From an uncultured Paenibacillaceae bacterium (GTDB lineage: Bacteria > Bacillota > Bacilli > Paenibacillales > DA-C8): DNA of 20,733 nucleotides. The notes below the pieces were generated by a model. It ran no database searches and was not told the DNA's origin. It was given only the letters and a program-made list of their open reading frames with translations. The position numbers and the translations under genes were made by a program. This document shows, one piece after another, positions 1 to 7,723 of this stretch. The stretch lies in assembly GCA_937957685.1 (NCBI GenBank), contig CALGAO010000065.1:1-20733 (forward strand), in the 5' to 3' direction. Within the stretch, counting starts at the first letter, position 1; each line of letters opens with the position of its first letter.

Positions 1-264
1 GTTCCCTGGACGTACAGCGGGCGGGACGTGAAGGTGCGGGACATCAATGGATTCATCGAGATCTACCGGGAACAAGAACTCATTGCCCGGCACAAGGAAC
101 AACATCGATCGCGGACGCTGGTGATGTGCGAACACCAATACGCGAACCTCAGCACGGCCCAGGGGTATGCATACCCGAAGCCGCAGGGCATTCAGATTCC
201 GGTGCAGGACGTGGAAGTGCGATTGCTGGATGTGTATGAGCGGCTGGCGGAGGTGGGAACATGA
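1..264 (+). CDS. istA: IS21-family transposase IstA, C-terminal fragment (cut by window edge)
   Basis: The frame is open from the first base (VPWTYSGRDVKVRDI...) and stops at 262-264. It encodes the last 87 residues of an IstA transposase; the DDE integrase core lies upstream of the window. The segment with VPWTYSGRDVKV, then an arginine/histidine-rich stretch (EQHRSRTLVM) and a C-terminal region ending LLDVYERLAEVGT fits the beta-rich C-terminal domain of IstA. IstA makes the strand cuts and joins during transposition, working with IstB. The gene is partial only because the window starts inside it; nothing suggests it is truncated in the genome. An internal ATG at 28 is not the real start. 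Confidence 0.85.
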   Translation, partial: VPWTYSGRDVKVRDINGFIEIYREQELIARHKEQHRSRTLVMCEHQYANLSTAQGYAYPKPQGIQIPVQDVEVRLLDVYERLAEVGT

Positions 265-1076
265 TCGAACTGGAACAGGCCCGACTCCGTCTGGAGGAGC
301 TGGGGTTGGGACAAGCGTCCCAATCGCTGGATGCAATCCTCGAAGCTGCAAGCCGCAGCCAAAGCACGTATCTGTCGTTTTTGAATAAGCTGCTGGAGGC
401 AGAGCTTCAGGAGCGTCAGCGCCGAAACGTCGAGGTGCGCATGAAACTGGCGCATTTGCCGTACCGGCGCACATTGCAGGAGTTCGACTTCTCCTTTCAG
501 GCTGGCATAGACGAACGGCTCATCCGGGAGCTTGCCAGTTTGACGTTCATCGGTCGGCAGGAAAACATCCTGTTTCTCGGCCCTCCCGGAGTGGGCAAGA
601 CGCACCTGGCTGTAGCGATCGCCATGGAGGCGATTGGCCAGGGATTGCCTGTGTATTTCGTTTCCCTTGCCCAACTCGTGGGCGATTTGCGGAAGGCCTA
701 TGAAGAGAACCGTTTGGACAAGCGGATGCGCGTGTATCTGAGGCCGCGTCTGCTCATTGTGGACGAAGTAGGCTATCTGCCTCTGGATCCGCTGGCAGCG
801 AATCTGTTTTTCCAACTGGTGTCGGCCCGCTATGAGAAGGGAAGCATGATCCTGACGAGCAACAAAAGCATTGGCGAGTGGGGCGAACTGATGGGTGATC
901 CTGTTCTGGCGACAGCGGTGCTGGATCGGCTGCTGCATCACTGCCATGTCGTCAACATTCGGGGGAATAGCTACCGCCTCAAAGACAAAGTAAAAACCGG
1001 AATTTATTCGACACCAGGCACACAGGTGGGTCAATTTTATTCCGGCGCCAGTGGGTCAAATGAATTCCGGCGTTGA
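261..1076 (+). CDS. istB: IS21-family transposition helper ATPase IstB
   Basis: This AAA+ ATPase, related to DnaC, helps IstA select target DNA. Walker A GPPGVGKTH is at residues 107-115 and Walker B LLIVDEVGY at about 164-172, followed by the IstB-typical ILTSNKSIGEWGELMGD stretch and an arginine region (VLDRLLHH). Length is 271 residues, slightly more than the usual 245-260. The start ATG at 261 overlaps the istA stop, implying translational coupling. The last ~20 residues (after KDKVKTGIYS) are encoded by the terminal repeats of the element, and the stop codon TGA at 1074-1076 lies inside the terminal TTGACA, so the gene ends two bases before the IS tip. Confidence 0.95.
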   Translation: MIELEQARLRLEELGLGQASQSLDAILEAASRSQSTYLSFLNKLLEAELQERQRRNVEVRMKLAHLPYRRTLQEFDFSFQAGIDERLIRELASLTFIGRQENILFLGPPGVGKTHLAVAIAMEAIGQGLPVYFVSLAQLVGDLRKAYEENRLDKRMRVYLRPRLLIVDEVGYLPLDPLAANLFFQLVSARYEKGSMILTSNKSIGEWGELMGDPVLATAVLDRLLHHCHVVNIRGNSYRLKDKVKTGIYSTPGTQVGQFYSGASGSNEFRR

Positions 1077-1078
1077 CA
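1026..1078 (+). repeat. Tandem terminal repeats of the IS21-family right end
   Basis: Two 22-bp direct repeats, 1026-1047 and 1051-1072, begin GTGGGTCAA and end ATTCCGGCG, differing in the middle (TTTT versus ATGA). They are separated by CCA, a 25-bp period. The second is followed by the terminal TTGACA (1073-1078). Multiple internally repeated binding sites at the ends are characteristic of IS21-family elements and are thought to bind the transposase. The terminal TTGACA also matches a perfect -35 box facing outward. In IS21 such an outward -35 can create promoters at new junctions; here the DNA 17-18 bp downstream (GATGAA/ATGAAA) is a poor -10. Confidence 0.8.
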
Positions 1079-1080
1079 TA

Positions 1081-1320
1081 ATGAAACAGTTCATTGATGA
1101 AATCGACGCTGCTATTATGAGTAGAAAGGAAGAAATCATTACCGCTACAGACGGAAGTAAAACCACGTTAGTCTATTCATATAATCTACTTGCAGATGAA
1201 TTGTATAAGGAACTGAGTGGGAGATTTTATGAGTTGATGTATGGATATGAAAAACGCGGATATGCGGACTGGCTTAAGGGACGATCCTGCCTGATGGAGA
1301 AAACGCTGCACAAGGAATAA
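1081..1320 (+). CDS. Hypothetical protein, probably 5'-truncated by the IS
   Basis: A 79-residue reading frame (MKQFIDEIDA...TLHKE) begins three bases after the IS end. I do not recognise the family. It is charged and soluble, with no signal peptide or membrane segment, and is predicted mostly helical (LLADELYKELSGRFYELM). Its DNA is clearly AT-richer than the surrounding genes and uses AT-ending codons, so its origin may differ. No ribosome binding site precedes the ATG at 1081, because the upstream DNA is the transposon end; an alternative GTG at 1051 lies within the IS. The simplest reading is that the IS removed or displaced the promoter and N-terminus of a longer gene. It could also be a small intact gene or spurious. 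Confidence 0.45.
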   Translation: MKQFIDEIDAAIMSRKEEIITATDGSKTTLVYSYNLLADELYKELSGRFYELMYGYEKRGYADWLKGRSCLMEKTLHKE

Positions 1321-1362
1321 GGATTCAAATGCGATCATTTCCCTGTAAGCTGCTTCCAAACA

Positions 1363-1384
1363 TGATATGATGACATTAGGTCAT
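1363..1384 (+). promoter_or_regulatory. Putative extended -10 promoter and operator-like dyad before the xylosidase gene
   Basis: TGATATGAT (1363-1371) is an extended -10 box (TG-N-TATGAT); no good -35 is visible 17 bp upstream. Overlapping its last bases is the inverted repeat ATGAC-ATTAG-GTCAT (1370-1384), positioned where a repressor would block initiation. The -10 call and operator role are inferences; only the symmetry is directly seen. Confidence 0.35.
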
Positions 1385-1424
1385 TTCCAATTATCCCCTC
1401 TGGATGGGAAGAAGGAGTGGTGCT

Positions 1425-3485
1425 ATGGAGTATCATGTGTCGATGACAGGCGATGACCATGCGAAAGGAACCGCAGACCAACCTTTCCGCACCATATCGC
1501 GCGCGGCGTCACTTGCCGTGGCGGGCGATACGGTGATCGTTCATGCCGGCGTTTACAGGGAATGGGTCAATCCGGCTCATGGAGGAACAGAGGAGCATCG
1601 AATCGTCTATCGATCGGCAGGTGACGGGGAAGTCGTCATCACCGGAGCTGAGCGAATCGTCGACTGGAAGGAGGAGGGGGGCCATGTCTGGAGCACAGAG
1701 GTGCCCAACTCCCTGTTCACGGTTCGCAATCCCTTCGAAGTGGAGCTGAGCGGAGACTGGCTGTTCGACGGAGCATTCCCGGTTCATCTCGGGGAGGTCT
1801 ATCTGAATGGCAAGTCCTTGTATGAATGCGATGGGGTGGACAAGGTGCGCAAGCCGGTCATTTGGCCCGATGCCAAGTATCCCGAGGATTCGCTGCTGAC
1901 CTGGTATGCCGAGGTCGGTTCCACCACCACGAAGATATGGGCCAACTTTGGCGGCAAGGATCCCCGCACGGAGAATGTCGAGATCAGTGTGCGCCCCTAT
2001 TGCTTCTGGCCTGATCAACCGGGACGCGGCTACATAACGGTAAGCGGATTCACCCTTCGTCAAGCGGCTCCCCAATGGGCGCCGCCAACGGACTACCAGG
2101 AAGGGCTGATCGGACCTCACTGGAGCAAGGGGTGGATCATCGAGAACAATATCATCAGCGAATCCAAAAGCGTGGGCATCAGCCTGGGCACGCCCATCGG
2201 AACCGGTCACGTCAAGGTGAAGGGCAGGCACACGAAAGGCGGCACCCAACGCGAACAGGAAGTCATCCTGCGGGCGCTGCATACCGGCGGCTGGCACAAG
2301 GATCTCGTAGGCAGCCATATCGTCCGGGGCAATGTGATCCATGACTGTGAGCAGGCCGGCATCGTGGGGCATATGGGCGCAGCTTTCAGCCAGATCGAAC
2401 ACAACCGCATCTACAATATCCACCACAAGCGCCTCCGGCATGGTGCCGAAGTGGCGGGAATCAAGCTGCATGCGGCCCTGGATACCCGGATCAGCAATAA
2501 TATGATCTACAGCTGTTACCGTGGACTGTGGCTGGACTGGCAGGCGCAGGGGACGCGAGTTACTCGCAATATTTTCTATGATAATCTGTCCGAGGATTTC
2601 TTCGTGGAGGTTTGCCATGGCCCATACATGGTGGATCACAACCTGTTCCTCTCCCCGATGAACTTCAGGAACATGTCGCAGGGGGGAGCATTCGCCCACA
2701 ACCTGTTCGCGGGCAGATTCGTGATCCGTTCCGAGCTTGCCCGCACGACGCCGTACCACTTCCCGCATGAGACCGCCATGGCAGGTTACTCCAATATCAC
2801 CGGAGGCGATGATCGGTATTACAACAATATCTTCCTGGGGGATGGGGATGCGAACAGAGAGCCTGTGCCGATCACGTTCTTCGAGCATCTGCCGCTGAAA
2901 CCCAGGGATCAGGTTGGAGAGGACGGCAAGACCATCATGGATGGCGTCCCGGATGATGCGATCTGCTATCTGCATCCTGTGGGGCTGGGAGGCTATGACC
3001 AGCATCCGAATGTGAAAGACAAGCAATGGTGGGAGTATACCAGAGAGGAGCTGGCTGAGCTCGGAGACGCTGCAAGACGGACCATCTTCACCGGCAATGC
3101 CCCTCTTCCGGTGGCTATGGGCGGGAATCTGTACCTGAACCGAGCGGTTCCGGGACGCCATGAACCGGACGGGAAGATCCATGAGCAGAAGGGTATTCAC
3201 GTGGAGACCCACCCTGCGGAGGGCAGGGTGCGCATCCGCATCGACGAGCCCGAACTGCTTCGTGGAGCCTCCCCCATGCTGGTCACCACCGATCTGCTCG
3301 GGAAGACCTATCACGCCGAGATGAGGTTCGAGCATCCGGACGGTATGCCTTATCGTTTGGACTCGGACTTCTTCGGGACCAGGAGACCTGATGCCGATGT
3401 TATGGCAGGTCCGTTCGAGTTAACCGGGAATGGTGCGGTGGAATTTGAGTTTTCATCTGACGAGGAGGATATTCTGCATGACTGA
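1425..3485 (+). CDS. GH120-type beta-xylosidase (right-handed parallel beta-helix)
   Basis: Length is 686 residues from ATG 1425, chosen over ATG 1404 because GAAGGAG (1411-1417) sits 7 bases before it. No signal peptide is present, so the enzyme is cytoplasmic. The whole chain resembles the GH120 beta-xylosidase XylC of Thermoanaerobacterium saccharolyticum as I remember it: N-terminal EYHVSMTGDDHAKGT and VAGDTVIVHAGVYREWVNP, central GLIGPHWSKGWIIENNII, then GIKLHAALD, GLWLDWQAQGTRVTRN and VEVCHGPYMVDHN. The catalytic Asp and Glu of XylC (D382/E405) would correspond to D371 in WLDW and E395 in FVEV, both present. Expected role: release of xylose from xylo-oligosaccharides taken into the cell. 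The stop overlaps the next gene by 8 bp, implying coupled translation. Substrate is inferred from homology. Confidence 0.8.
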   Translation: MEYHVSMTGDDHAKGTADQPFRTISRAASLAVAGDTVIVHAGVYREWVNPAHGGTEEHRIVYRSAGDGEVVITGAERIVDWKEEGGHVWSTEVPNSLFTVRNPFEVELSGDWLFDGAFPVHLGEVYLNGKSLYECDGVDKVRKPVIWPDAKYPEDSLLTWYAEVGSTTTKIWANFGGKDPRTENVEISVRPYCFWPDQPGRGYITVSGFTLRQAAPQWAPPTDYQEGLIGPHWSKGWIIENNIISESKSVGISLGTPIGTGHVKVKGRHTKGGTQREQEVILRALHTGGWHKDLVGSHIVRGNVIHDCEQAGIVGHMGAAFSQIEHNRIYNIHHKRLRHGAEVAGIKLHAALDTRISNNMIYSCYRGLWLDWQAQGTRVTRNIFYDNLSEDFFVEVCHGPYMVDHNLFLSPMNFRNMSQGGAFAHNLFAGRFVIRSELARTTPYHFPHETAMAGYSNITGGDDRYYNNIFLGDGDANREPVPITFFEHLPLKPRDQVGEDGKTIMDGVPDDAICYLHPVGLGGYDQHPNVKDKQWWEYTREELAELGDAARRTIFTGNAPLPVAMGGNLYLNRAVPGRHEPDGKIHEQKGIHVETHPAEGRVRIRIDEPELLRGASPMLVTTDLLGKTYHAEMRFEHPDGMPYRLDSDFFGTRRPDADVMAGPFELTGNGAVEFEFSSDEEDILHD

Positions 3486-4662
3486 TCAACAGATACGCCG
3501 TCTGACGGCGGAAGAAATCGACGAGAGCATCAAGCTGTCCAGCTTCGCCTTTCAATTCAGCCTCACCCCGGAAGTGCTGGAACTGCGCCGCAAGACGACG
3601 AAGCCGGAGCATGTCTGGGGATATTTCATCGAAGGGAGGCTGGCGGCCAAAGCCGCCGTCCTGCCGATGCGGATCTGGCTGAACGGCCGCAGCATACCGA
3701 TGGGCGGGATCGCGGGCGTTGCCTCATGGCCGGAATACCGCAGACAGGGACTCGTCCGTCAGCTGCTGCTGCATGCCCTGAGCACGATGCGCGAAGAAGG
3801 GGTGAACGTATCGTTCCTGCACCCGTTCTCCATCCCGTTCTACCGCCAATTCGGGTGGGAGGTGACCGCGGACGCCGTCACGCTGGAGATTCCGATGGCG
3901 AACTGCGGAAGGTTAACGATGCAAGGAAGCATGCGTCGGGTCGAACGTCCCCTGGAAGAGCTGGAACTGCTGAGGCGCCTGTATGGCCGCTATGCCGCCA
4001 GGTTCAATACCATGCTCGACCGCGATCCGGCGTGGTGGGAACAGCGGGTGCTCACGCAAGAGCGTTTCTGCTATATTTACGAGGATGCATCGGGTGAGCC
4101 GATGGGATATATGCTGTTTACGGTGAGGGATCGATTGATGAACATCGCGGAGTGGGTATACCTGAACCGCGAAGCGCGGGAGGGGATGCTCAGCTTCATC
4201 GCCAATCACGATTCCATGGCGGACAAGGTGCAGTGGAAGTGCTCGGTCCACGATCGTCTGCCATTTCTTCTGAGAGATCCCCGGTTCACGCAAACTAGGA
4301 AGCCTCACGTCATGGGGCGAATCGTCGATGTCCGAGGATTCGTCGAGGGGTACGCGTTCCGCGCGGGAGATGGCTTGACTCGTCTCAAGCTGCGCATCGC
4401 TGACGAGGCCGCGTCCTGGAACGACGGCGAATTCCTGCTCACCATCGACGCCGAGGGCCGCGGGAAGCTGGAGCCGTTCACAGCTGATGCGGACGCTCCG
4501 GCGCTAGCGTGCCACATCCGTACATTGTCAGCGGTGCTCCTCGGCGATCATCGTCCCTTACCGCTGTACGAAGACGGCCTGTTCACCGGCGACGCGGCGG
4601 CTGCGGAAGCGCTCGAGGCGCGCCTCCCAACAACGCCGACGAATCTGATCGATTTCTTCTGA
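3478..4662 (+). CDS. Eis-like GNAT-family N-acetyltransferase
   Basis: Length is 394 residues from ATG 3478, with GAGGAGG at 3462-3468. The order of domains is that of the Eis family: an N-terminal GNAT domain (about 1-140) with the acetyl-CoA pyrophosphate loop YRRQGLVRQLL at 87-97, a second degenerate GNAT domain (about 150-285), and a C-terminal sterol-carrier-like domain (about 290-394) ending NLIDFF. In mycobacterial Eis the C-terminal carboxylate of a terminal Phe and a Tyr (Y126) act in catalysis. Here the chain also ends in Phe, and Y122 in IPFYRQFGW is in the matching place. Eis enzymes acetylate amines, including aminoglycosides; the natural substrate here is unknown. It overlaps the xylosidase gene by ATGACTGA, so the two are one operon. 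Confidence 0.85.
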   Translation: MTDQQIRRLTAEEIDESIKLSSFAFQFSLTPEVLELRRKTTKPEHVWGYFIEGRLAAKAAVLPMRIWLNGRSIPMGGIAGVASWPEYRRQGLVRQLLLHALSTMREEGVNVSFLHPFSIPFYRQFGWEVTADAVTLEIPMANCGRLTMQGSMRRVERPLEELELLRRLYGRYAARFNTMLDRDPAWWEQRVLTQERFCYIYEDASGEPMGYMLFTVRDRLMNIAEWVYLNREAREGMLSFIANHDSMADKVQWKCSVHDRLPFLLRDPRFTQTRKPHVMGRIVDVRGFVEGYAFRAGDGLTRLKLRIADEAASWNDGEFLLTIDAEGRGKLEPFTADADAPALACHIRTLSAVLLGDHRPLPLYEDGLFTGDAAAAEALEARLPTTPTNLIDFF

Positions 4663-4669
4663 AGCAGAA

Positions 4670-4707
4670 GCGGGTTTCCGCGGCGATGCGGAAGCCCGCC
4701 TTTTCTT
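4670..4707 (+). terminator. Rho-independent terminator after the xylosidase-acetyltransferase operon
   Basis: A 12-bp stem, 4670-4681 (GCGGGTTTCCGC) with 4688-4699 (GCGGAAGCCCGC), has one G-T pair and a 6-base loop, followed by CTTTTCTT. It lies 7 bases after the acetyltransferase stop. Confidence 0.9.
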
Positions 4708-4731
4708 ATGCTTCCATTCTGTCAGGTCAGG

Positions 4732-5325
4732 TCACCCCCCGCTGATCATCAACGCCTCCCTGGCATTGGCCAGGAACAACAGGACATACGCGATGCCGAT
4801 CCCGATCTTGCTCTCCCGAGACAACCTGCTGACAGGTTCAAATGCCACTCCTCTGGAGAACAAGCTCTGCAATCGATACCGGGCGATCGAATGGGTGGAT
4901 GCGGCCAACAGGGTATACGCCGCGATCTCGTAAGGACCGCTTCTGCTCAACACTTCGAAGGAGGGGGCCATCGGCTGTTCCATCGGTATGGAGAACGAGT
5001 TGGTGCCCAACAAAATGCCATAATGGACAAACCATAGCAAAGGGATAAGGTATCCCAACGGAATCTTGTCCCTGATGATCGACAGATTGGCTGCGATGAT
5101 GATGAGCGAGGCCAGCAGATTGATCCCGAATATTCTCAACAACTCAACAGCGAATGGAGCGCTCTGATCGCCTGCCAGTCTGGCGGCGGCGCTTTGCCCC
5201 CTCAGCCATCCTTCAGGCAAATCATAATAACCGAAGGTCCAGGAGATCAGGAAGAGGATCACCCCGATCAAGTACAGGGACAGAAAGCGGAATAACAGCT
5301 TCCGATGCATCAAGAGATTGAACAA
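4732..5325 (-). CDS. Small integral membrane protein, possibly SpoIIM/DUF95-like
   Basis: Length is 197 residues with about five hydrophobic segments: LFRFLSLYLIGVILFLISW near the N-terminus, then INLLASLIIIAANLSII, GYLIPLLWFVHYGILLG, a segment at AAYTLLAAST, and IGIAYVLLFLANA at the C-terminus. The spacing of small residues (FVHYGILLGTNSF, then SRSGPYEIAAYTLLA) recalls the SpoIIM/DUF95 membrane family, but the match is weak and from memory. The start is taken as TTG at 5325, because AAGGAG lies about 10 bases upstream, just after the stop of the epimerase gene; the in-frame ATG at 5310 has no such site. It is the last gene of a TetR-epimerase-membrane protein operon (15-bp gap). Confidence 0.7.
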   Translation of the reverse strand: MFNLLMHRKLLFRFLSLYLIGVILFLISWTFGYYDLPEGWLRGQSAAARLAGDQSAPFAVELLRIFGINLLASLIIIAANLSIIRDKIPLGYLIPLLWFVHYGILLGTNSFSIPMEQPMAPSFEVLSRSGPYEIAAYTLLAASTHSIARYRLQSLFSRGVAFEPVSRLSRESKIGIGIAYVLLFLANAREALMISGG

Positions 5326-5340
5326 TTCCGGTTCACTCCT

Positions 5341-6336
5341 TCAACCATTTCCCGGGTACGCTCCATGCGTGGTGGCTTGGTACCACTCGGCCGCCTTGAT
5401 CAGGCCTTCAGCGAGGGTCGTGTTCGGCTTCCAGCCGATCGATCTGAGCTTGTCTCCGTTATATTGCACCTCGATGGTCAGCATGTCGATCGTTCCGGGA
5501 TGTATGGCGGGAGACAACCCTCTTGCTCTGGCCACGGCGAGGTTGGCGTAGGCAAAGGCTTTGGCTGCCCATTGGGGAATGCTGCGTGGGGATGGTGCAC
5601 CCAGGGCAAGGGCATAACCGGTGACAAAATCCCGCAATGTCGATTGTTCTCCCACCACATTGAAGACTTCTCCGCATGCCCTCGGCTCTTCGAGTACCAA
5701 CGAGATCGCGCTGATCAGGTCCTCGATATAGACGGAGGCGAATGCGCCGCGTCCGCCGTTGATCAGGGGAAACCTTCGGGACAGCAGCATATCCCCGAGA
5801 TCCCTGGTCCACAGCCTGCTCCCCGGTCCATACACCGAAGGAATCCTCAGGATGGTCACGGGCACATGGGAGCGATTGAACGCAAGGCACAGATGCTCCG
5901 CCTCGATCTTCGTATCGCAGTATGCGTCATTCGATGGCACGAGCGGCGAGGATTCATCAACGACTCCTTGGGTATGCAGCCCGTAAACCGCACACGTGCT
6001 CAGGAAGACGACATGCTTCAACTGATGGTCGCGGGCGGCCTCCAGCACATGCCGCGTGCCTTCCACGTTGACGCGGCGCGCCTCTTCGAAGCTGATATTG
6101 TTAGGATAGACGACACAGTGGACCACCTTGCCAGCGCCGGCCACCGCCCGGGCAACGGCGTCCCGGTCCGTTATATCTCCTGTGACGATCGTAACCGCGG
6201 ATGACGAGGTGAACTCACGCGGCAGCCTCTCTTTGCTCCGGACGAACAGGATCAGCTCCCGACCCGTCTGTAACAAGTGCCTGGCCAATGAGGACCCGAT
6301 AAATCCGGCGGCGCCTGTAATCAAGATTTTCTCCAT
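5341..6336 (-). CDS. NAD-dependent epimerase/dehydratase family protein (extended SDR)
   Basis: A 331-residue extended short-chain dehydrogenase/reductase. The N-terminus KILITGAAGFIGSSLARHL is the Rossmann dinucleotide motif (GxxGxxG). The family D-I segment VTGDITDRDAV follows, then the catalytic region with LSTCAVYG and YCDTK (YxxxK) and the substrate-side VTILRIPSVYGPGSR. Such enzymes oxidise, epimerise or reduce nucleotide sugars, sterols or ketones; the substrate cannot be told from sequence. ATG 6336 has GGAGG 9 bases upstream, inside the end of the tetR-type gene, and only 3 bases separate the two genes, so they are co-translated. Control by the TetR protein is likely from this arrangement. 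Confidence 0.88.
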   Translation of the reverse strand: MEKILITGAAGFIGSSLARHLLQTGRELILFVRSKERLPREFTSSSAVTIVTGDITDRDAVARAVAGAGKVVHCVVYPNNISFEEARRVNVEGTRHVLEAARDHQLKHVVFLSTCAVYGLHTQGVVDESSPLVPSNDAYCDTKIEAEHLCLAFNRSHVPVTILRIPSVYGPGSRLWTRDLGDMLLSRRFPLINGGRGAFASVYIEDLISAISLVLEEPRACGEVFNVVGEQSTLRDFVTGYALALGAPSPRSIPQWAAKAFAYANLAVARARGLSPAIHPGTIDMLTIEVQYNGDKLRSIGWKPNTTLAEGLIKAAEWYQATTHGAYPGNG

Positions 6337-6339
6337 ACC

Positions 6340-6921
6340 TCATGCCTCCACCAGTTTCCTGACCATCCGGTCGAAGCCTTGTTGGAATGATTCTCCGGCG
6401 AATGCTTCCGGGTCAAGCTGATATTGAATGAGCAGGCCATCAAATAGCGCCATCAACATCGATGCCTTCAGCATCACGTCTTGACCCGAAGTCTGGTAAC
6501 CGGCGTGATCGGACTTGTCCAGGATCAATTCGGCCAGCTTCTGTCTCCATGACTGATAATGCTCCTTCAGGAAAGACGCGATCCCATGCCCGCGCACAGC
6601 CAACAACCACAGCTCGAAGAACAGCCTGGGGTCTCCGGAATTCGCCCGCAGGTTCTCGAACATATGACTGCTCTCGATACTTTGATGCTGCAAATGTTCC
6701 AACTGCTGCTGGGCAACGGTTTGGACAAGGTCGGCTACCATCCGGTCCTTGGATGACCAGTGGTTATAGAAAGCGCCCTGGGAGTATCCCGCCTCTCTCA
6801 CAATGTCCTCGATCGTCCCTCCGGCATAACCTTTCTCTGACAGAACCTTCTGCGCTGCCTCAAGCAGCCGCTGATAGCTCTCCGCTTTCCGCTCACGTTG
6901 AGTCCGGCGAGGTACTGGCAT
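6340..6921 (-). CDS. TetR/AcrR-family transcriptional regulator
   Basis: Length is 193 residues from ATG 6921, chosen because GGGGAGG lies 8 bases before it; an upstream in-frame ATG (6939) overlaps this site. The N-terminal helix-turn-helix domain is clear: RLLEAAQKVLSEKGYAGGTIEDIVREAGYSQGAFYNHWSSKDRMVADLV (about 19-67 as a whole), with the recognition helix in YSQGAFYNHW. The remaining ~120 residues form the variable ligand-binding, dimerisation domain, including a stretch DVMLKASMLMALFDGLLIQYQLDP typical of TetR C-terminal domains. It is the first gene of an operon with an epimerase and a membrane protein. A perfect palindrome overlaps its promoter (6945-6968), so negative autoregulation is likely. 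The inducer is unknown. Confidence 0.92.
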   Translation of the reverse strand: MPVPRRTQRERKAESYQRLLEAAQKVLSEKGYAGGTIEDIVREAGYSQGAFYNHWSSKDRMVADLVQTVAQQQLEHLQHQSIESSHMFENLRANSGDPRLFFELWLLAVRGHGIASFLKEHYQSWRQKLAELILDKSDHAGYQTSGQDVMLKASMLMALFDGLLIQYQLDPEAFAGESFQQGFDRMVRKLVEA

Positions 6922-6944
6922 AAAGATAAACCTCCCCATTTAGT

Positions 6945-6968
6945 TACATAGTGACTATTCACTATGTA
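6945..6968. promoter_or_regulatory. TetR-type operator: perfect 10-4-10 palindrome
   Basis: The arms TACATAGTGA (6945-6954) and TCACTATGTA (6959-6968) are perfect reverse complements around CTAT. The palindrome begins at the last base of the -10 box and covers the expected transcription start. Position, length and symmetry fit a TetR dimer site acting by steric block. Binding by the adjacent TetR protein is inferred. Confidence 0.75.
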
Positions 6969-6996
6969 TTATATACAAATGGCTGGGGAATGCCAA
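6968..6996 (-). promoter_or_regulatory. Sigma-A promoter of the TetR operon
   Basis: Reading leftward, the -35 is TTGGCA (6996-6991) and the -10 is TATAAT (6973-6968), 17 bp apart. This is close to consensus and about 47 bp upstream of the start at 6921. Confidence 0.75.
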
Positions 6997-7094
6997 CCGG
7001 GAAGATTCGCCCCTTTGGATATCGCACGGGGAATGGATGCATAGGGCAACGAGAAGGAGGACCGAGGAAGCCAATGCCGGGATGCATTCCACGA

Positions 7095-7723
7095 TCATTC
7101 TTGCCTTGTGACGGGTTCAAACGTGGTTTCCAACCAGTAGCACCAGTCGAAGAAGCTGCCGTCGAATTGATAGTATATGGTGTTGATCTCACTGAATTGA
7201 AAGACCACCGAGTTCAGTTCCCTGAGTATGCCCCCTTGCTTGCGTTGGGGATGAGGTGCGAGAAATTCATGAAGTCCACGATGGCCACCCCGTTATCCGA
7301 GACAGCGACACCATTAAGCATGCCGGCAGTTTGGTCGAAGAAGATCTCGGACTGACCGGATGCATTCCTCAGCAGATTCAGGAGTTCATGCTCCAGTTCC
7401 GCATGCCGTTCTCCGAACGAGTGGATATCAAAACTGATCACATCGATCATCACTTCCGGTGGAGGCTCTGATACGATGATGACCGTTTGACCGTACACCA
7501 CTTCAGTGGTGAGATTCACCTGAACGGTGGTTTCTTCAGTAAAGCTCTCAGCGGCGATCGTCTCTTTTTTGGCGATTTTCATTACAGCATCCGGAGGCCA
7601 ATGAACCTTGCGATAGTCCGACGAAAAATCTGATATCAAATAAAGGAAGACCCCGACTGCAACAATCACCATGATAGACAAGTACCATTTCATGCTGGAT
7701 GGTCGAGTGAAAGGACGATTCAT
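7095..7723 (-). pseudogene. GerMN-domain protein with a one-base frameshift
   Basis: The first frame starts at ATG 7723 (GGGGTGGG just upstream; an alternative start is ATG 7747) and stops at 7214-7216. It encodes a short cytoplasmic tail, one membrane anchor (WYLSIMVIVAVGVFLYLI), and a GerMN domain with LEHELLNLL and GVAVSDNGVAIVDF. The frame then breaks at the GGG run (+ strand CCC, 7220-7222). Adding one G there gives SGELNSVVFQFSEINTIYYQ and continues to a stop at 7095-7097, which matches the second half of GerMN domains. So about 42 residues are in another frame. GerMN domains occur in germination and sporulation proteins such as GerM and in lipoproteins with LpqB. Either the gene is inactivated or the base is a sequencing error. 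Confidence 0.8.

Larger units (their letters stand above)
1..1078 (+). mobile_element. IS21-family insertion sequence, right part (left end outside window)
   Basis: Two overlapping genes in the order istA-istB, followed directly by tandem terminal repeats, define the right part of an IS21-family element. The stop of istA overlaps the start of istB by four bases (ATGA), the usual IS21 arrangement. The right end is placed at 1078, where the sequence finishes with TTGACA; IS21-family ends typically carry TGACA at the extreme tip. The left end and most of istA lie before the window, so the flanking target duplication cannot be tested. Both visible reading frames are intact, so the element may still be active. 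Confidence 0.9.

Noticed and set aside
1509..3335. Long minus-strand frame opposite the xylosidase
   Set aside because: It is a shadow frame of GC-rich coding DNA; the plus-strand protein matches a known family along its whole length.
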